Below are positions 38,674 through 52,200 of a DNA stretch of 64,000 nt, piece by piece. Numbering within the stretch: the first letter of the stretch is position 1; the number at the start of each line of letters is the position of its first letter. The stretch is from Climacteris rufus (lineage: Eukaryota; Chordata; Aves; Passeriformes; Climacteridae). Under the pieces are notes generated by a model. That model did no database searches and was not told where the DNA came from. It worked only from the letters and a program-made list of their open reading frames with translations. The stretch covers positions 1,622,016 to 1,686,015 of the forward strand of contig VZRZ01000509.1 in NCBI GenBank assembly GCA_013398175.1. Direction: 5' to 3'. Position numbers and translations under genes: made by a program.

Positions 38674-40459
38674 GTAAAGCCAGAGCTGCTGCACTTGAAA
38701 ATATTCTTTCTTTATTGGTGCTGCTTGGGGATACAAAGGGAGGTGAAGCAAGGTGCATGTGAGGAAGAAGAGAGGGAACAGGAAGCTAGATTCACCTCTG
38801 GCTTCAGAAGAATTATGAATTCCACTCTGAATTGGGCCCAAAATATGATGCACAAAGAAAATTTGTACTAGTTGGGGGAGACAGAAGTTGATGCAGCCTA
38901 AGTGATTCCAACTGCATCAGCATGTAAACTTCCCTGACAAATTATTTGCATTTTCTAGGTTTGATGATACAACATGCTGCTTCCCAAGATCCTAGCTTTT
39001 CCTGGCATCAGAGAATTCTTATGGCATCTTCTTTCAGTGTTTACTTGCAGGCCTAGGATTTGTTTCTTCATTTAGCGATCCTGAGTTCTGTCACATGCAC
39101 CTCATTCGAAGACCACCCTTCATTTTCAGTCCACCCCATTTATCATCTTAATACATGATTTGCACATATTATTCTTTCCCTCCTCTTTTTCCTTCACTTT
39201 CCCCTTCTCCCTTCTCTTTTTTTGTAAGCTACTTAACTGGTAACGATGTAGTAAAATGAGAAAAGGAAAACTTTTTGCTCCATCAGATCTCCAGCGGGGG
39301 TGCTGAGAGCAGAGCAAAAAATCTGCTTGTTTTGGAAAAGCAAGTGAACCAAATAGGAAACATAAGTTCTCACAGGGAAGTTTCATTGTACATTGGAGGA
39401 TACAATCTGAAATTTTAAGTGCATTCTTTCAGTCTATTTGGAGTTGACTTTTATTTTCCTGGCAGGTGCTTGTCCACCTCCCTCCTCGGAGGCATCCAAG
39501 CCCTGACTAACTCACACTTTAATCATATGTCTCAGTGACAAGCATATGCTTTTTCCCTTTAAAAATAAAGACTTTTCAAAATCCTTCTGAAGTATGTGGT
39601 TTCTTTTGGCTTACTTTACTAGTTTGTACTGTAACATTTTACATGTTTGGATCTGAGCTTGAGGCTGACGATTTATCAAGGGAGAAACGCCTAATCATCT
39701 GTCTTTTTCCTTATTTATTAACCAATTCACTGACCTTATTTAAAGGAGACTGCCACTCTTCTCTGTTCAAATACAAGATTAGAACAGAAGCTATAACCTA
39801 GGCTCTTTTTTTAAAGCAACAGGGTATCTTCATGTTTTCCCTTGCATGGGAAAGCTGTGTCCTTATTTTTTTTTGTAAAGTTGCTTTCATTTCATCTCAT
39901 CTCATTTTTATCTTCTCTAGATTTGCATAGCGGCCTTTTAAAATTAATGGTTCATGCTGTGTTTAGTTCTGGGTTACCTAGAGAATGAGAACTACTCATT
40001 TCTAAGGAAAAACAGCCTTTGCTAATGCTGTGCCCCTTGGGCTTACCAGGCTCCAGGCTGACCTTTCTTTTGGAGCAGGTTGAGCTGGGATCTGACTTCT
40101 TCCATAACTTGTGTGGCTTGGAACTGAGCTGCTGCTTTGCAGCTAGCTGAGGCCTTTAGAGAGCAGCAGGTATGTAGTTTTAAAGAGCCCTGGAAAAGTT
40201 AAGAAAGATCAGCTTTCTCAGTAATGCTCAGGAAAATTTAAAACAATGTTGTTTCTTTTCCCTGCAACTCTTCTTGTACTAGTGTCATATTCTTCTGCAA
40301 GCCAACCTTAAAAAGTGAAGCAAGTATAATAGCAGAATTCAAAGACATTGTGGGGTTTTTCAAACATTGCTGTCATTAATACTGCATATATTGCTGCACC
40401 TTCAGTCTGATGAGTTGTTTTCCTAACATGTCTCTATTGTGTCAACTCTGCATTTTCAG
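38674..40459 (+). other. FYN: FYN intron 8
   Basis: 1.79-kb GT-AG intron. No feature recognised. Confidence 0.9.
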
Positions 40460-40536
40460 GCAGTTTGCTAGATTTCTTAAAGGATGGAGAAGGAAGAGCT
40501 TTGAAGTTACCGAATTTGGTGGACATGGCAGCCCAG
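40460..40536 (+). CDS. FYN: FYN exon 9: hinge and helix D/E
   Basis: 77 nt between acceptor GCATTTTCAG and donor CCAG|GTCTGT (phase 1 in, phase 0 out). It encodes [20 protein letters not shown] followed by DMAAQ. A 102-bp intron separates it from exon 10. Confidence 0.97.
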
Positions 40537-40638
40537 GTCTGTCTTCAGAGTACTGAGCACTGAGGTGTACGTGTTCTATAGCCCATGTGTGTATGAGTTA
40601 TTACTCAATGCTCTGCTTGTGTTTGCTGCTGCTCACAG
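40537..40638 (+). other. FYN: FYN intron 9 (102 bp)
   Basis: The smallest intron of the gene, GTCTGT at the donor and GCTCACAG at the acceptor. It separates exon 9 from the catalytic-loop exon 10. Confidence 0.95.
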
Positions 40639-40792
40639 GTGGCCGCGGGCATGGCGTACATCGAGCGGATGAATTACATACACAGAGATCTGCGCTCTGC
40701 AAACATCCTCGTGGGCAACGGCCTAATATGCAAGATTGCTGACTTTGGGTTGGCAAGACTGATTGAAGACAATGAATATACAGCCAGACAAG
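40639..40792 (+). CDS. FYN: FYN exon 10: catalytic loop, DFG and activation loop
   Basis: 154 nt between acceptor GCTCACAG and donor CAAG|GTAAAT (phase 0 in, phase 1 out). It encodes VAAGMAYIERMNYIHRDLRS, then ANILVGNGLICKIADFGLAR and LIEDNEYTARQ. HRDLRSAN has catalytic Asp390, DFG is 408-410, and Tyr420 in NEYTARQ is the activating autophosphorylation site. The first 40 nt are CpG-rich compared with the rest of the gene. Confidence 0.98.
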
Positions 40793-43700
40793 GTAAATGC
40801 AGCAGCACATGTCATTCTTGCACTGTGTCGTTCTAGTGACAGGGCAAGAGTGGAACACGGCTTTGAAAAGCTCTCTCTGCTATGCTTTGGGGCTCCTTTC
40901 AGTATATCCTGAAATCGTATTAACTTCTAGCCAGAAGTTCACTGCTGAATGCAAGTCCTAAAGGGAATGTCTTAGTTCATTGTCTTCCCTTTGGAAACTG
41001 ACCAAAATGAAACAAAGGTGATGAATGAGAACACAGTTGGAAGTGACAGTAAAGACAAGATCCTCATGGTGCCATAGCAAAGAGGATACTTGACTTACTG
41101 GCCTTGAGAGTCTGAATGGAGTAATCCAGAAAAATCTATGTAAGCTGTTTCTTTCATAGTGTGCCTTCTAGTATGTACTAACCACTACCATCATTGCTGT
41201 GCTATTCTTATTTTCTTTATTTCAAACAGGTCAAAGAGTAGTGGCTCTATGCAATAGAGCTGTCTGTCTGAGCACTATATTTTCTTTGGAAACTCAAAAC
41301 GTTGTTTTCATAGAAAGGCCATTTTCCAGTGCCACACAGGGTGCTGGGCACAGACGACCCCTGATACACTATAAAAATGTATCCAAGAGTTTTGTAACTC
41401 TTTGTAAAAAGCGTGTGTGTTCAGACTGAGCCATGACACAGGCTCTTTGTAGTTATTCTTTACAAGTCATGCTTAGTTGTCAGATGTGGGTCCAAGCTGC
41501 AGAGCTACAGTTTTGTTCCCTTTCTGCTGGCAGTACTTTGGTAGTGCTTGCTCAATATCTGTCGGTAAACACTACTCCATCCATTTCAGTGCCAAAGCCA
41601 AGGAGGGTCCCATTAAACCCTGTCGTGCATCACCACAAAGCACAGATCGACCAAGTACTTCATAACCCGCATTTACTCCCTCCTCTTGTGAGTTTCTTCT
41701 CTTGAGCAAAGTCCCTGTTTCAGCATGGACCCTGCCATTAATTCTTAGGAAAGAGCTAACCTCTTTCTGTAACTTTTTCCATAAGTGTTGACAGAAGGAG
41801 CCAGAGAGTTTCCAGCATGCTTTGCCCTGGCCTGGGAGCAGCAGCAGCTCCCAAGCTGTTCTCACCCCTCTGAACTGCTGTCAGCAGTACCCAGTCACAG
41901 GGATGTGGACCACAGGCTGCATCCACCCTAAAAAGTGCCTGCTTCACATCTGGACAGCGAGATCTGATTATTTTGGTGGGGTCCTTTAAGAACCCATGGT
42001 AAATACTAATGCAGAGACTTAACCATTATTGATTTTAGCCTGAGGGTGGGAATTGCTTCTTGCTAGAAAAAAATAGCATTGTGTCATTCTCTCCAGAGCA
42101 ATAAGAGTATCTGGAGAGGCTCTGGTAGACAGAAAGCTGACTGCTTGCTGTTCCCCTCTGTGTAAAACAAGAAGTGTTTTCCCTGAACAAGGCAGGAAGG
42201 TCCAGTCTGCAAAATGGCTTTGAAATAGTGTCCTATATTATCTCCATTTCTGCCTGGTTTGCTGCCATGTCTTTTGTTCCCTTTGGAAACAACCCAGTGT
42301 ATAGTTTTACATGACTAATTATTTGTTTTCATAGACAAGTATGTGACCTACTTCTGGCCAGATCTCATCCTGATCCCTAGGAAATCCTATGATGACCTGT
42401 TTGCCTCCCAGTTTAAATCTCTCAGAATACTTTTGCTCTCTTCACATGTTAAAAAAGCTGTGAAAACCTGCCTGAGTGATATTGAGGAGAAGTTTAGATT
42501 TTTAAATAAAAATCACTGGATTTGGGGTGGGGAAGCTTTGAGAAAAGTATAACACCAGGAACTGGGAGGGAGAGGGAGCCCATGGGTATCTTCTGCCCTT
42601 CTTTCATGGCAGAAATCACTGTTATTAAGGAAAAATGTCTGAGAAGGGAGAATTAGTTTGGTTTTTCAAATGCACTGCTGATGATCTGGAGATCTGAATC
42701 ACATGTGCTGGCTTCTTCTCGTGCTGCAAGCATGGAGAACTCACCCATCCTTCCCGTACTTTAGGGCAATGAAGAATGCTTCCTTCCCCTGTCCTCACAG
42801 TCAGGCTGAAATCCTTCAGAGACACAGAATTCCTTAAAGGAGAGACCCAAAAAGCTGTAATCACAGGTATCTTGTAGAAAGGTTTTCCTACTTTCAGTAA
42901 TATTTTTTTTACCCTTTCTTAAGGGGTAGCTTGTTCTAGGAAGGGATGCTTTTTTGACCAAGTAGCACACACTCAATTTACACTTCATTGTGATTAACCT
43001 GACTTCTAAGCCAGCTCGGCAGCCAGGGTGAGACTAGGACCTTTAATTTGTTGAGGGAGAAACATGGTTTCTAATACACTACTGGATTTTTTTTTTTTTT
43101 CAACTCGTATTCAGTTCTGGTTTGTTTAGTTAAGCTTCAGTTTGAGCACTGCTTGGTGGAGACCACAGTATCAGGAGGAAATGGTTGCCTCTGCTTGTTT
43201 CCCATGACCTATTACTTCAGCTTCCAAAGGGATGCATCTGGGGACTGCTCTGTTTATCTAGCTGACTACTGCTTCAGTGGGAATTTTGACACAGGAGAAA
43301 AGCCTGGCCAACAGAGGGGAGGGGCACAGGAGCGCTCCAGACTGGCAGCTCCTGTGGGAGAAAGGAAATGTTTTTCCTTGCAAAAGCTGAAGATTAAAGT
43401 CTCTGGTCACTCTCTCCTCAGCAGTCATCCTTCTTTTGGCTTAAGTGTGTTAGTACAGCACTCATTGTTGGCATGGGGAAGAGGTGGTTTTCTCCAGCTT
43501 TGCTTGATCTCCTACTCCCTTCCCCCACTGTCACTTTTGTCTCTGATTAAATATTTTGAAAGGAAACAGATGGGGATGCTTTGAGCCCCAGCGGGCTAGA
43601 GTGCAGGATTCCTGAACCTGTGTGGGTATTACTTAGCCTGGTGGTAATGTTTTACTGACCGGTTTATTTTCTTTTTGGTTTGAACAAAGGAGGCCTGACT

Positions 43701-46700
43701 GCTTCTGATTTATGAGAGGTAAATAAAAAGCAGCTCGTTGTCTGCACTGCCATTTCTCAGCAATTGTCAGGAAGGAAAGAGATGGTCATGCCACTAATGA
43801 TTTAAAGTGTGTGACTAGCAGCTATACACTGTCATTAAATAACACAAAAAAAAAAGTTCTTGGCTTGTAATGTGCGTTTGGCTCCTCTTGCTTTTAGAGG
43901 AAGTGAGTAATCAAAGGGGGAAAACATGCCTGCTAGAGTGACGCCCATTTCAAAGGCTACAATGGTGGACTGTATTGCAGCCTGCCCCATTGGGGCTTGC
44001 TTCTTTTGACTGCTGCTGTTGCAACATCTTCCCCCCACACACAGGGTCAGGCATTGAGTCTTGTTCCCTTCCTTTGGTGATGATGCTTGTGTCAGCCCTG
44101 TAAGGCACGAGTTAAAAATCCTGGTATCCTAGAGGACGAAGAGAAACTTCCCATCACCTCCAGCACAGGATTTCCCATGCAGTTCTGCTATCCTTGCACT
44201 GATATGGTTCCCAGCTATGTGGATTTTTGGCCGCACACATGGCATTTTTGTGGAGAGTGCCAGTGCTCCACAGAGTTGCTGGGTTAGAGTTGTTACTATT
44301 CTAAGCAGGAGCAGCTGATACAAATTTAAAATTGTCTTAATTAAAAAAAAATAAAAAATAAAAAGAGCAGAGTTATTTTCCAGCCCACGTTTCTACTGCA
44401 TACACTGGCAACACTTGCAGTAGTGCCACTCTAAGCACACATGAAACAATAAGGATCTTTCTGATGCCTTCCAGACAAGTCAGAGCTATTTTTGGGAGCT
44501 CTAGTATGTGTTTGTAAACTCTCAGATCATTTTTGCCTCCTTAACACTTAGAAACAACTCCTTCCTGCCCTACTTAAAATCAAGTGATGTGTCTTAGTTT
44601 GATTTCCTAGAAAGAAGCAGGGATTATTTCCCCCTTCCAGGCTCTCTCCAGTTCCTCTGTAGGGACTTGTTCACCAGCTAATCAGATCTGTCTTGTTTGT
44701 GACTGACTGTACTGCAGGCTGTAGCATCCAGGGCTTTGTTCTCGCTCTTTACCTGCCGATCCCTGAGCCAGCCCAGGAGGGCACTCTTAGGAGAAAGGAC
44801 TCTTAGTTCTCAGCCACCAGGGTCCGGGCAGGGATCACCCATACCGTCCTACAGAGGTGCCATTTGCGCCGCAAGAAGGAGCGCGGCCGGGTCAAGAGGA
44901 AGGGCGAGGGGAAGGGGGGCTCCAGGCAGAGCCAGAGGGGTGTTCAGACCCGCAGTCCCGCCCCTCGCCCCCCGCTTCCTGGGGAGGGTCCGCCTGCGGA
45001 GCCTGCTCCTCATCGCTGATGTTTGCCAGGCTTATAATTTCACGTTCGTTCTCACAGCACAAAAAATGTAATTGCACAGTCCCTCCCACACGGCACTCAT
45101 CATCGCCTGCCGGGGCTGACTCGTTTCCTGTTTCATGCTTGCTTCAGCACTTCGTTTTTACCTTTTGCGGCTTTCCCTTTCCAGCCCCAGAAGCAATTCA
45201 ATGCCACACTACATTCCCTGGTTGCTAACACAAGGAATCCCCGAGGTTTTGGGTCTTAGAGCTTGGGGTGCTGCATTGAGTTTGGTTGTAAGGTATGAGA
45301 GGTAGCAGCTTTGTAGCATTTCTAGAAACAGAATCATTATGAAGCTGGCAATGGCTCTGGGGCACGAATTTCAGAGGTTTCTGCTTCATCAAGATTTAGA
45401 TCTGAAAAAAAACCCAAAGCTCTGAGGGATTTTCGCTTGCCTCAGAAGAAACCATGCTGAGAGTTGTATGTCAAGGTCACTCAATCATCCCAGCCCCCTC
45501 TGCTCCTTCTCATCATGTGACCTGCTTATAGCCAGCAAAGAATTAAAGCAGGGCCATGGATTGATTTTTCCCAAGGAAATTCTCCTGGGAGATAACCTGT
45601 GTGAATGCCTGGGCAGAGCTGGGCAGAGGTTCCAAGAACACGGCTGAGCCTCACAAAAATCCTCAGAGGCACAGGGCTGGCTGCTCTAACCATAAATTGT
45701 ACCAGCAGCTTTGGTTTCATGTGGTTACAAGCAGTGCAGAAACCTAAAAAAGGCTTTCCCTGGGCTGAAAGGCTTCAATAAAAAGGGACTGAGATAAAAG
45801 CTGCAGATTAGTACCTCCTTTCGGGGCAAAGACAGGCTATCCTGACCTGATGAATGTAGTGTGCAGTTGGTTTTTATGCGGGGGGTTACTGATGTGCCAG
45901 TTTGTAATAGAACAGGTTCCAGAAAAAAAAAAAAAAGAGAGAAATCCCTCCCCCACTGATGCAAAATCTGCCTTCAAAGTAGGAGATGGGCTGCCTTGTC
46001 AGCTGGGGTAATTTGGCTTATCAGATTTATTAACATGCTTGTCAGTAATACACATTTTATCTGATGCTGTAATTTGTTTGCAGCACAAAGCTTGTTTAAT
46101 AAGCTGCTGAGGCCTGGGCAGGGGGAGGGGGTGGGTTTTTTAATTGGTGCATTGGGAAGAGGGTAAGCACGGGAACCGTGTGTCAGTCAGGAGCTGTGCA
46201 CAGCGTCTGGCCTCTGCCAATGCTTCATATGGCCACAGCAAACAGGAGCCTTCAGGGCAGTGCTCAACACATTAGGGAATTTTGTGCTTTCACAGCAGTG
46301 CACTGCCCCGTCTCCAGTGCCAGGCAGTGAATGAGAGGCAGCACCTTGGAGGGACCCCTGTTAGACAAACACACACACCCCCATTCACATAAGCTGTGTG
46401 TGATCTCCATGTGTTGTGGCAGTGCATGTGTTGTACCTGCAGGTGACCAGCCTGCTATGTCCTCGCTGGTCTCTGCTCTCCCTTCACTGTCAGCTCTGCC
46501 ATCCTGGATTGCAGACTCTCCTGGACCATCTAGCCTCCAGCATGTGTTGCAGGGCCAGAAGACCATGAGGCAGGGCTCTGCTAGCAAGCTCTCTGCCAAC
46601 CTTGCATTTTTCTCCTCCCCATCTACCACTGCAAATCTATCATCTATCAGGAAATACTGCACAAACTGCAGAACGTGATTTTTTGTACTAGTTGGTTTAG

Positions 46701-49154
46701 TCAGAGAATCATCCACAGCAGGGGCAACATAGAAAAGTAATAAATAGCTGTCCTGTCACTGGAAAATCCACAACACAGACCATTTGTCTTCAGCAGTGCT
46801 CATCACATTCCACTGAGGTTTGTACTGCTCTAGCTCTCAGGAAAAGGGATGTGCTGGAATTGATCCCCCTTTTAAGGGACTTACCTTACTTCTCATCTTC
46901 CTGTGATTTGTCAACACACCAGATACTCATCTCTCAGTGCCACACTGGCAGTAGGTTTAGGAAGGCAAAAATAGCAGGGGAGTTGGCCACAAAAGAGTCT
47001 GAAGAGATTTCCTTCCTCCAAAGATGAGTTGTAGGTGGTTGCTACCTTTGGATCTGAGTATGAAGCACAAGGGAATTAGAGCAGGCTTGGTTAAGTTTCT
47101 CAGAAAAACACAGCTGATTGAAGAAAAAGAAAATTGTTGAATAAAATGTGTGAACAGGCAAACCCTCCTGCTCACCAGCACCAGCACCAACGACACAGCA
47201 CCAGCCAACGTCCGAGGCTTCAGGCTTCCTTTGTTCAGCTGGCACGGGCTGTGTGTACTATCTGGACTGCACGTATGAGACAGCAGAGGGACACTGGTGC
47301 CCACATTCAGGGCTGCCTGCACAGGCCCATCTGAAGCCCTGCACTGCAGGCCTAGGGAATCTGACCACACCAGATACACGCAGCTCACAGTTTTTCCAAG
47401 GATTGACATGGGCTGTACAGCCCCAGGATCTGCCAGCAGCTGGAGCAGCCAGTTGCCAACCCCACGTGGCTGCTGGTGCTGCTGAAGCAGGGCCAGCTTC
47501 CAGGACAGAGGCTCAAGTGATGGCAGCTGCTGCTGCAGAGAACTCACACATCACAGCCAAGGTGATTTTTAAGGGAAGATGAAGTTCTGCAAATTTTGAG
47601 TCTTATAAACTAAGATACAAGCGACAAGAAACTTGTCACACAAAGAAGTGTAAGTGAGGGAGATTGAGACCAAAGCCAAGCACCCTAATTTTAGTTCCTG
47701 CCTACATATCAACCAATGAAAATGTATGAGAGACACTTCAAAAAGTGAACAGGCAACCAAAAATCATCCAGCACCTTTGCAACTAAAGTTCCTGACTTCA
47801 GGCATTAGGGATTTGAAACGTTGTCTTGCATCTTTTAATTTAGCAGGAGTTACTTGAGCAACTGCAATTTTCCCTCAGAAAAAAATGTATTTGTTTCTGA
47901 GTACGAGTCTCTCTTAGGATCATTCACATGTAGAGCAGAAAAAATTTTAGGACATGGAAGTTTTATTAAGTAAGGAGATGAGAATTACCGTGTTTACTTT
48001 GTACTCTAAGTCAGATTGGGCTGTACAGCAGAAGATATGGGACATTGAGCACTGGACGTGATAGCAGAACAGGGCTGGCAGGGAACTCTAAACATAAGTT
48101 CACTCCCTGAGAGTCATTGTCCACATTGTTACACTTTCACACTCCTCCTGAAGGCTAAGGGAACTTTTATGAGAGGGTGATGTGAAGGAGAAGTCAATCC
48201 GTTTCCAAATTTGAGAGTGTTTGTCACTAGGGATCAGCAATAAGCAGTGCAACTCTTTTGCCTGTATGTTAATACAAGGCACCAGGGAAATGTCTGCATA
48301 TTTTTTCGTACACGCTATGAGTTAATTATTACCACAAGACTTTTCTTTAAAGTTGTGCTGAAATATTTTCCCTAAGAAAACAGTAAATGATTGGACAAGC
48401 AAATAAATCAGTGTTTAAAGGCTTGTTATCTTACTATCCGTACTGCAACTGGCTCCTGCAAGCTCTGATGATGGATGAGCACATTAGAACTGCATGTATT
48501 TAAGGCACTACAGGTTTTTCAGTGCCAGGAGCTTAAAGTACACTGTCAAGTTATAAATCACAGGCCAAAGTTGTGCCTTGACATCAAGCATGCCAAGCAA
48601 CTCGAATGGCAGTATTATTTTAAAGTCCTTGCATGTTTCTAATGAAATATTAGGTTTGGTTTTAATTTAGGTTTTCACCATGTATGTTTGTTTGCATCTT
48701 GCTCATCTTGAGCAGGCAAACTGAGAGGTACATTTCCAATATATCTGATTTCTGTTTATACATGCTAACTGTGTTTGACTTGACAATATCACAGGGAAAT
48801 GTTAATTTAAAACATTTTGGGATAAAGAATTTCTATGATATTTGGCTTTTTTGTTTTTGAAACTAGGGTTTTTTTTCATTTTATTAAACTTCAAACTTGA
48901 ATTAAAATGTCTTATCCTTTATCCTTCTCTTGGGATGTGGGACAAACCCAGCCCTTCCCTGCTTAGTCTTTCCTTATGCCCTATATGTTCCACCCACCTG
49001 TCATCTCTGACTGTACTCCATGGAGATGTTTGTTAATACTTGTCTGCAGCTCTTTCCTTCCACCTGCACGTGTTGCAGAACACAACAGTCACCTGTGAGC
49101 TGGTGCTTTGATTCTGTCTCTTTTCTGATTAAGCCTCATGTATTCTTTCATTAG
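40793..49154 (+). other. FYN: FYN intron 10
   Basis: 8.36-kb GT-AG intron between the DFG exon and the APE exon. It contains a CpG-dense islet at 44820-45020 and A-rich tracts (about 44341-44365). No mobile element recognised. Minus-strand frames at 46264-46716 and 46957-47547 lack domains. Confidence 0.9.
44820..45020. promoter_or_regulatory. CpG-dense islet in intron 10, candidate promoter or enhancer
   Basis: By eye there are about 15 CpG dinucleotides in roughly 190 bp, in a neighbourhood that is otherwise CpG-poor. It contains a GC box (CCCGCCCC at 44957-44964) and the string GGAGCGCGGCCGGGTC. It is too short for a classical CpG island. Candidate for an internal regulatory element or promoter; function is inference. 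Confidence 0.45.
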
Positions 49155-49286
49155 GTGCAAAATTTCCCATTAAATGGACTGCGCCAGAAGCGGCACTGTA
49201 TGGAAGGTTCACAATAAAGTCAGATGTGTGGTCTTTTGGGATCCTACTGACAGAGCTGGTAACAAAAGGGAGAGTGCCATACCCAG
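49155..49286 (+). CDS. FYN: FYN exon 11: P+1 loop, APE and helix F
   Basis: 132 nt between acceptor CTTTCATTAG and donor CCCAG|GTAAGA (phase 1 both sides). It encodes [20 protein letters not shown], then [20 protein letters not shown] and PYP. KWTAPE is the tyrosine-kinase form of the APE motif and DVWSFG is the helix F motif; both are intact. Confidence 0.98.
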
Positions 49287-52200
49287 GTAAGAAAACAGTC
49301 CTGCTTCACCTGGGAAAAGAAGTGGGAATGAGCCATATGTTTAAGCTGGAATGTTTATTTATTTTCACTGAGCTCAGAGGAGGATGGTTATAACACATAA
49401 GTTCTGTGTGTGCTTGAAAACAGTTCTGACTGAAAGCTACTGTGCCATGGTCATGATAAAAATGACAAGGGGACAATTTAACAAATTCATTTCTAATGTT
49501 TTAATTGTGCTCAATTCAATTAATATAATTTCTAGACAACTAATAAAAGCAGTGGAAAATTATTGCATTCTGGAGCAAATAGTTCTCCACAGTATTGCAT
49601 TTACTTTAAGATACCAACAGTTAAACTCCCAGAGAGGCCTTACTCTGTTTATTCTGTCAGTCTGGTTCACTGCAAGGTTTGATGACTGTCTGAATGTCTG
49701 GTATTATCAAATCTCTTTTTCATAAACTCTTAAATTTCAATCCTTGCTTTTAAGATGGATGGAAAGGGAAGAAAATAATTCTGTAATGTGCAGACCGGAG
49801 CTCATGGCAGGGTCACAGCAGGGCCAGATTCTCTGCATGGGGGAACTGGAGGCCCCATGGCTCTTTGTTGAAACCCTGCCAAGTATCCAATGGATTAAGA
49901 TTTGTAGGAGAGGGTGATTGGATCTGCCTATGCAGAAAGAGCTTTTCATTCTGTTGCTCCCCTGAAGATTGTAGGCATTCAGGTGAAGAGGAAGGGGGTG
50001 AGGTGAAAGCCATGCATTACACAGAAAAGAATTTAATCCCTTCTTTTTGTCATCAGCACAGATATTAACAACAGGGAATGCCCTGTATTTAAAGATGCAT
50101 CTAGCTGCATCTTTATTCTTTTTATTAAAAAATGTAACTGTCTAAATACTCAACAGTCTGACTGTGTGCACTGCAGCTAATTTAATGGAAAGTGCCCTAC
50201 AGCAGTTTCAATTTTGCGATCTGTGCTGTGATCAAGCAGTCAGATCCATACATGAAATTGAGCAGGAGAAGCATCAAGGTGGAGTTCTGTTTATCCTGTG
50301 GCATCTTCTGCTACTTCAAAAGCCTGGACTCAGCAAAACTAGTCTTCCAGACTTTTACCAGGAATTTCAACTTTGCTAGCATCCAGCAGCCAGTAGCCGA
50401 TACTTGCGAAGAGAATATGAGGAGTGGAAGGCATCTCATGATCAGCAGTGAACTTTGGCATGATTGACAGGGAGCAGCTTAGCAAAGCTGTGGCTGTGAC
50501 AACAGAATAAGGTAGCAGAAAACAAGATTACGTGTTTCTGTGGGATGGATGAGTCCCTCTGCCCAGCACTTTCCATGTGGTTAAAGAAAAGTGGGTGTTG
50601 CCACCAGTCAGAGCTGCTGTGTCAGCAGGCAGCACAAAGGTCATCTTGCTATAAGGATTACTGGTAGTGGTGTGGGAAAGCCCTGATTTCTGCGGGTTTA
50701 TTGAGACGTGGCATGGTCAAAGGTCAAAGACAGAAAGATGTATAAGATTTAGTTGATGCAGTGTCTCTCCCAGAGAGTGGGCAACATTCCTGACTGGGCT
50801 GCAGGAAGTCCCTAGTCACTGCCAGCACAGAGGATGCACAGGGGCTGTCACCAGCCACAGCAGAGTTAAGGTGAAAATACCATTCCATGCAACAAACAAC
50901 CATCTAAGCCTCATGTTTACTCAAAGTTTGTAACTGAACACAGTGTTGGCCATGGCTGCAGAGGATGTCTGCACTTCGTAAATGTTCCTTTCCCTCGCCA
51001 AAGGAGAAAGAGTCCACAGGATGTGCATTTAACTGCTTGCAATATATGACTTCTTGTGGGAGCCATGACAGTAATCTTAGGTATGGGCTGTGTCCTGAAA
51101 TTCTGGACAGTTTTATTACATGGCAGCTTGAGCACATCAAAGACAACCAGCGGCATCTCTCCTCTTTCAGCGCAGTCCTACCCCTTCATTCCTCACTACA
51201 TAAAGCCCTCACACGCCCAAAGTCCTTCCAGCTCACTCTCCCCCACCTGCACTAGGAAGACATGAAGTAGCTGGAAGCAATTTTTTGTGTGTTGCATATC
51301 AGAGTCAGCAATTTTCTGAACAGTCATGTACTGCCTTGGTTGCACCCTGCCCGTGCTCTGTGCCAGGGCCATTCCTCCCCATTGGGACTCCTCCCACATT
51401 CCTCCTCCGAGAGGCCTTAACCCTTCTCATGGCCACCATCACTCCTCTCTGTCACTTTTACCTAAGGGAAGCCTCTGTTTTACATTTGAATGTCCAGAGT
51501 CTTTACAGATTTCAGTCCAGGCTCATTCCCCAGAGCCTAATTGGGAAAGCTTTCATAGACTGAGGCAACAGTGGAGGGGAACTGGGGCCTTCTCAGAAGG
51601 ATCTGTCTTTGCAAGTGGTTTGAACTTTCCAAGGTGACAAAGGCCTCCTGAGCTCCTTAGAAAAGACTCTTTTCCCCTGACATAGAAAGGGCCATCTGTC
51701 TCCTGCTTCATGCTGGGAAGAGGAAGGACTATGTGAAGGACAAAGTTTCATGGATACATGTCTGAGGTAGGGAGTAGGGTTCAGATGCACCCACAGGGCT
51801 TTTCCTGCCATCATGGCCTGGCTTGCACAAGGAAGAAAAAATGGGATTTCAACCACCTTGAGAGACAAGACTCAGCCCTCTTCACCCAAGTTGACAACCC
51901 ATAGGTGAGAGAATGCAGTCTGTTGGCACTGCCAGTCACTTTGGCACCCAAGATGTGACACTGAAAAGTGTCAGCTTTGAAACAAAGAGAGTCCTGGAGC
52001 TGTCACTCTGCTGTAATATCCAGTTTCTGAAGCAGTTGTGGGCATGTTGTCCTGATGTTCCTACTTACAGCTTGTAGCAGACTGGGGGAAGTGGAGAGAG
52101 GCCCTCAGACAAAGGGATTGCTCTCTTGCTTGACAGACTTTTGGTGCCTGGAGAGAATATATACAGCACACATCCCAGTCCTGGCATGACACTGTCATGC

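Noticed and set aside
44736..45228. Arg/Gly/Pro-rich open frames over the CpG islet
   Set aside because: Frames are open because of GC-rich composition; the three-way overlap and lack of homology argue against coding.
46957..47547. 196-codon minus-strand open frame in intron 10
   Set aside because: Overlapped by several open frames on both strands in a locally stop-poor, GC-richer stretch; no domain or conserved motif seen.
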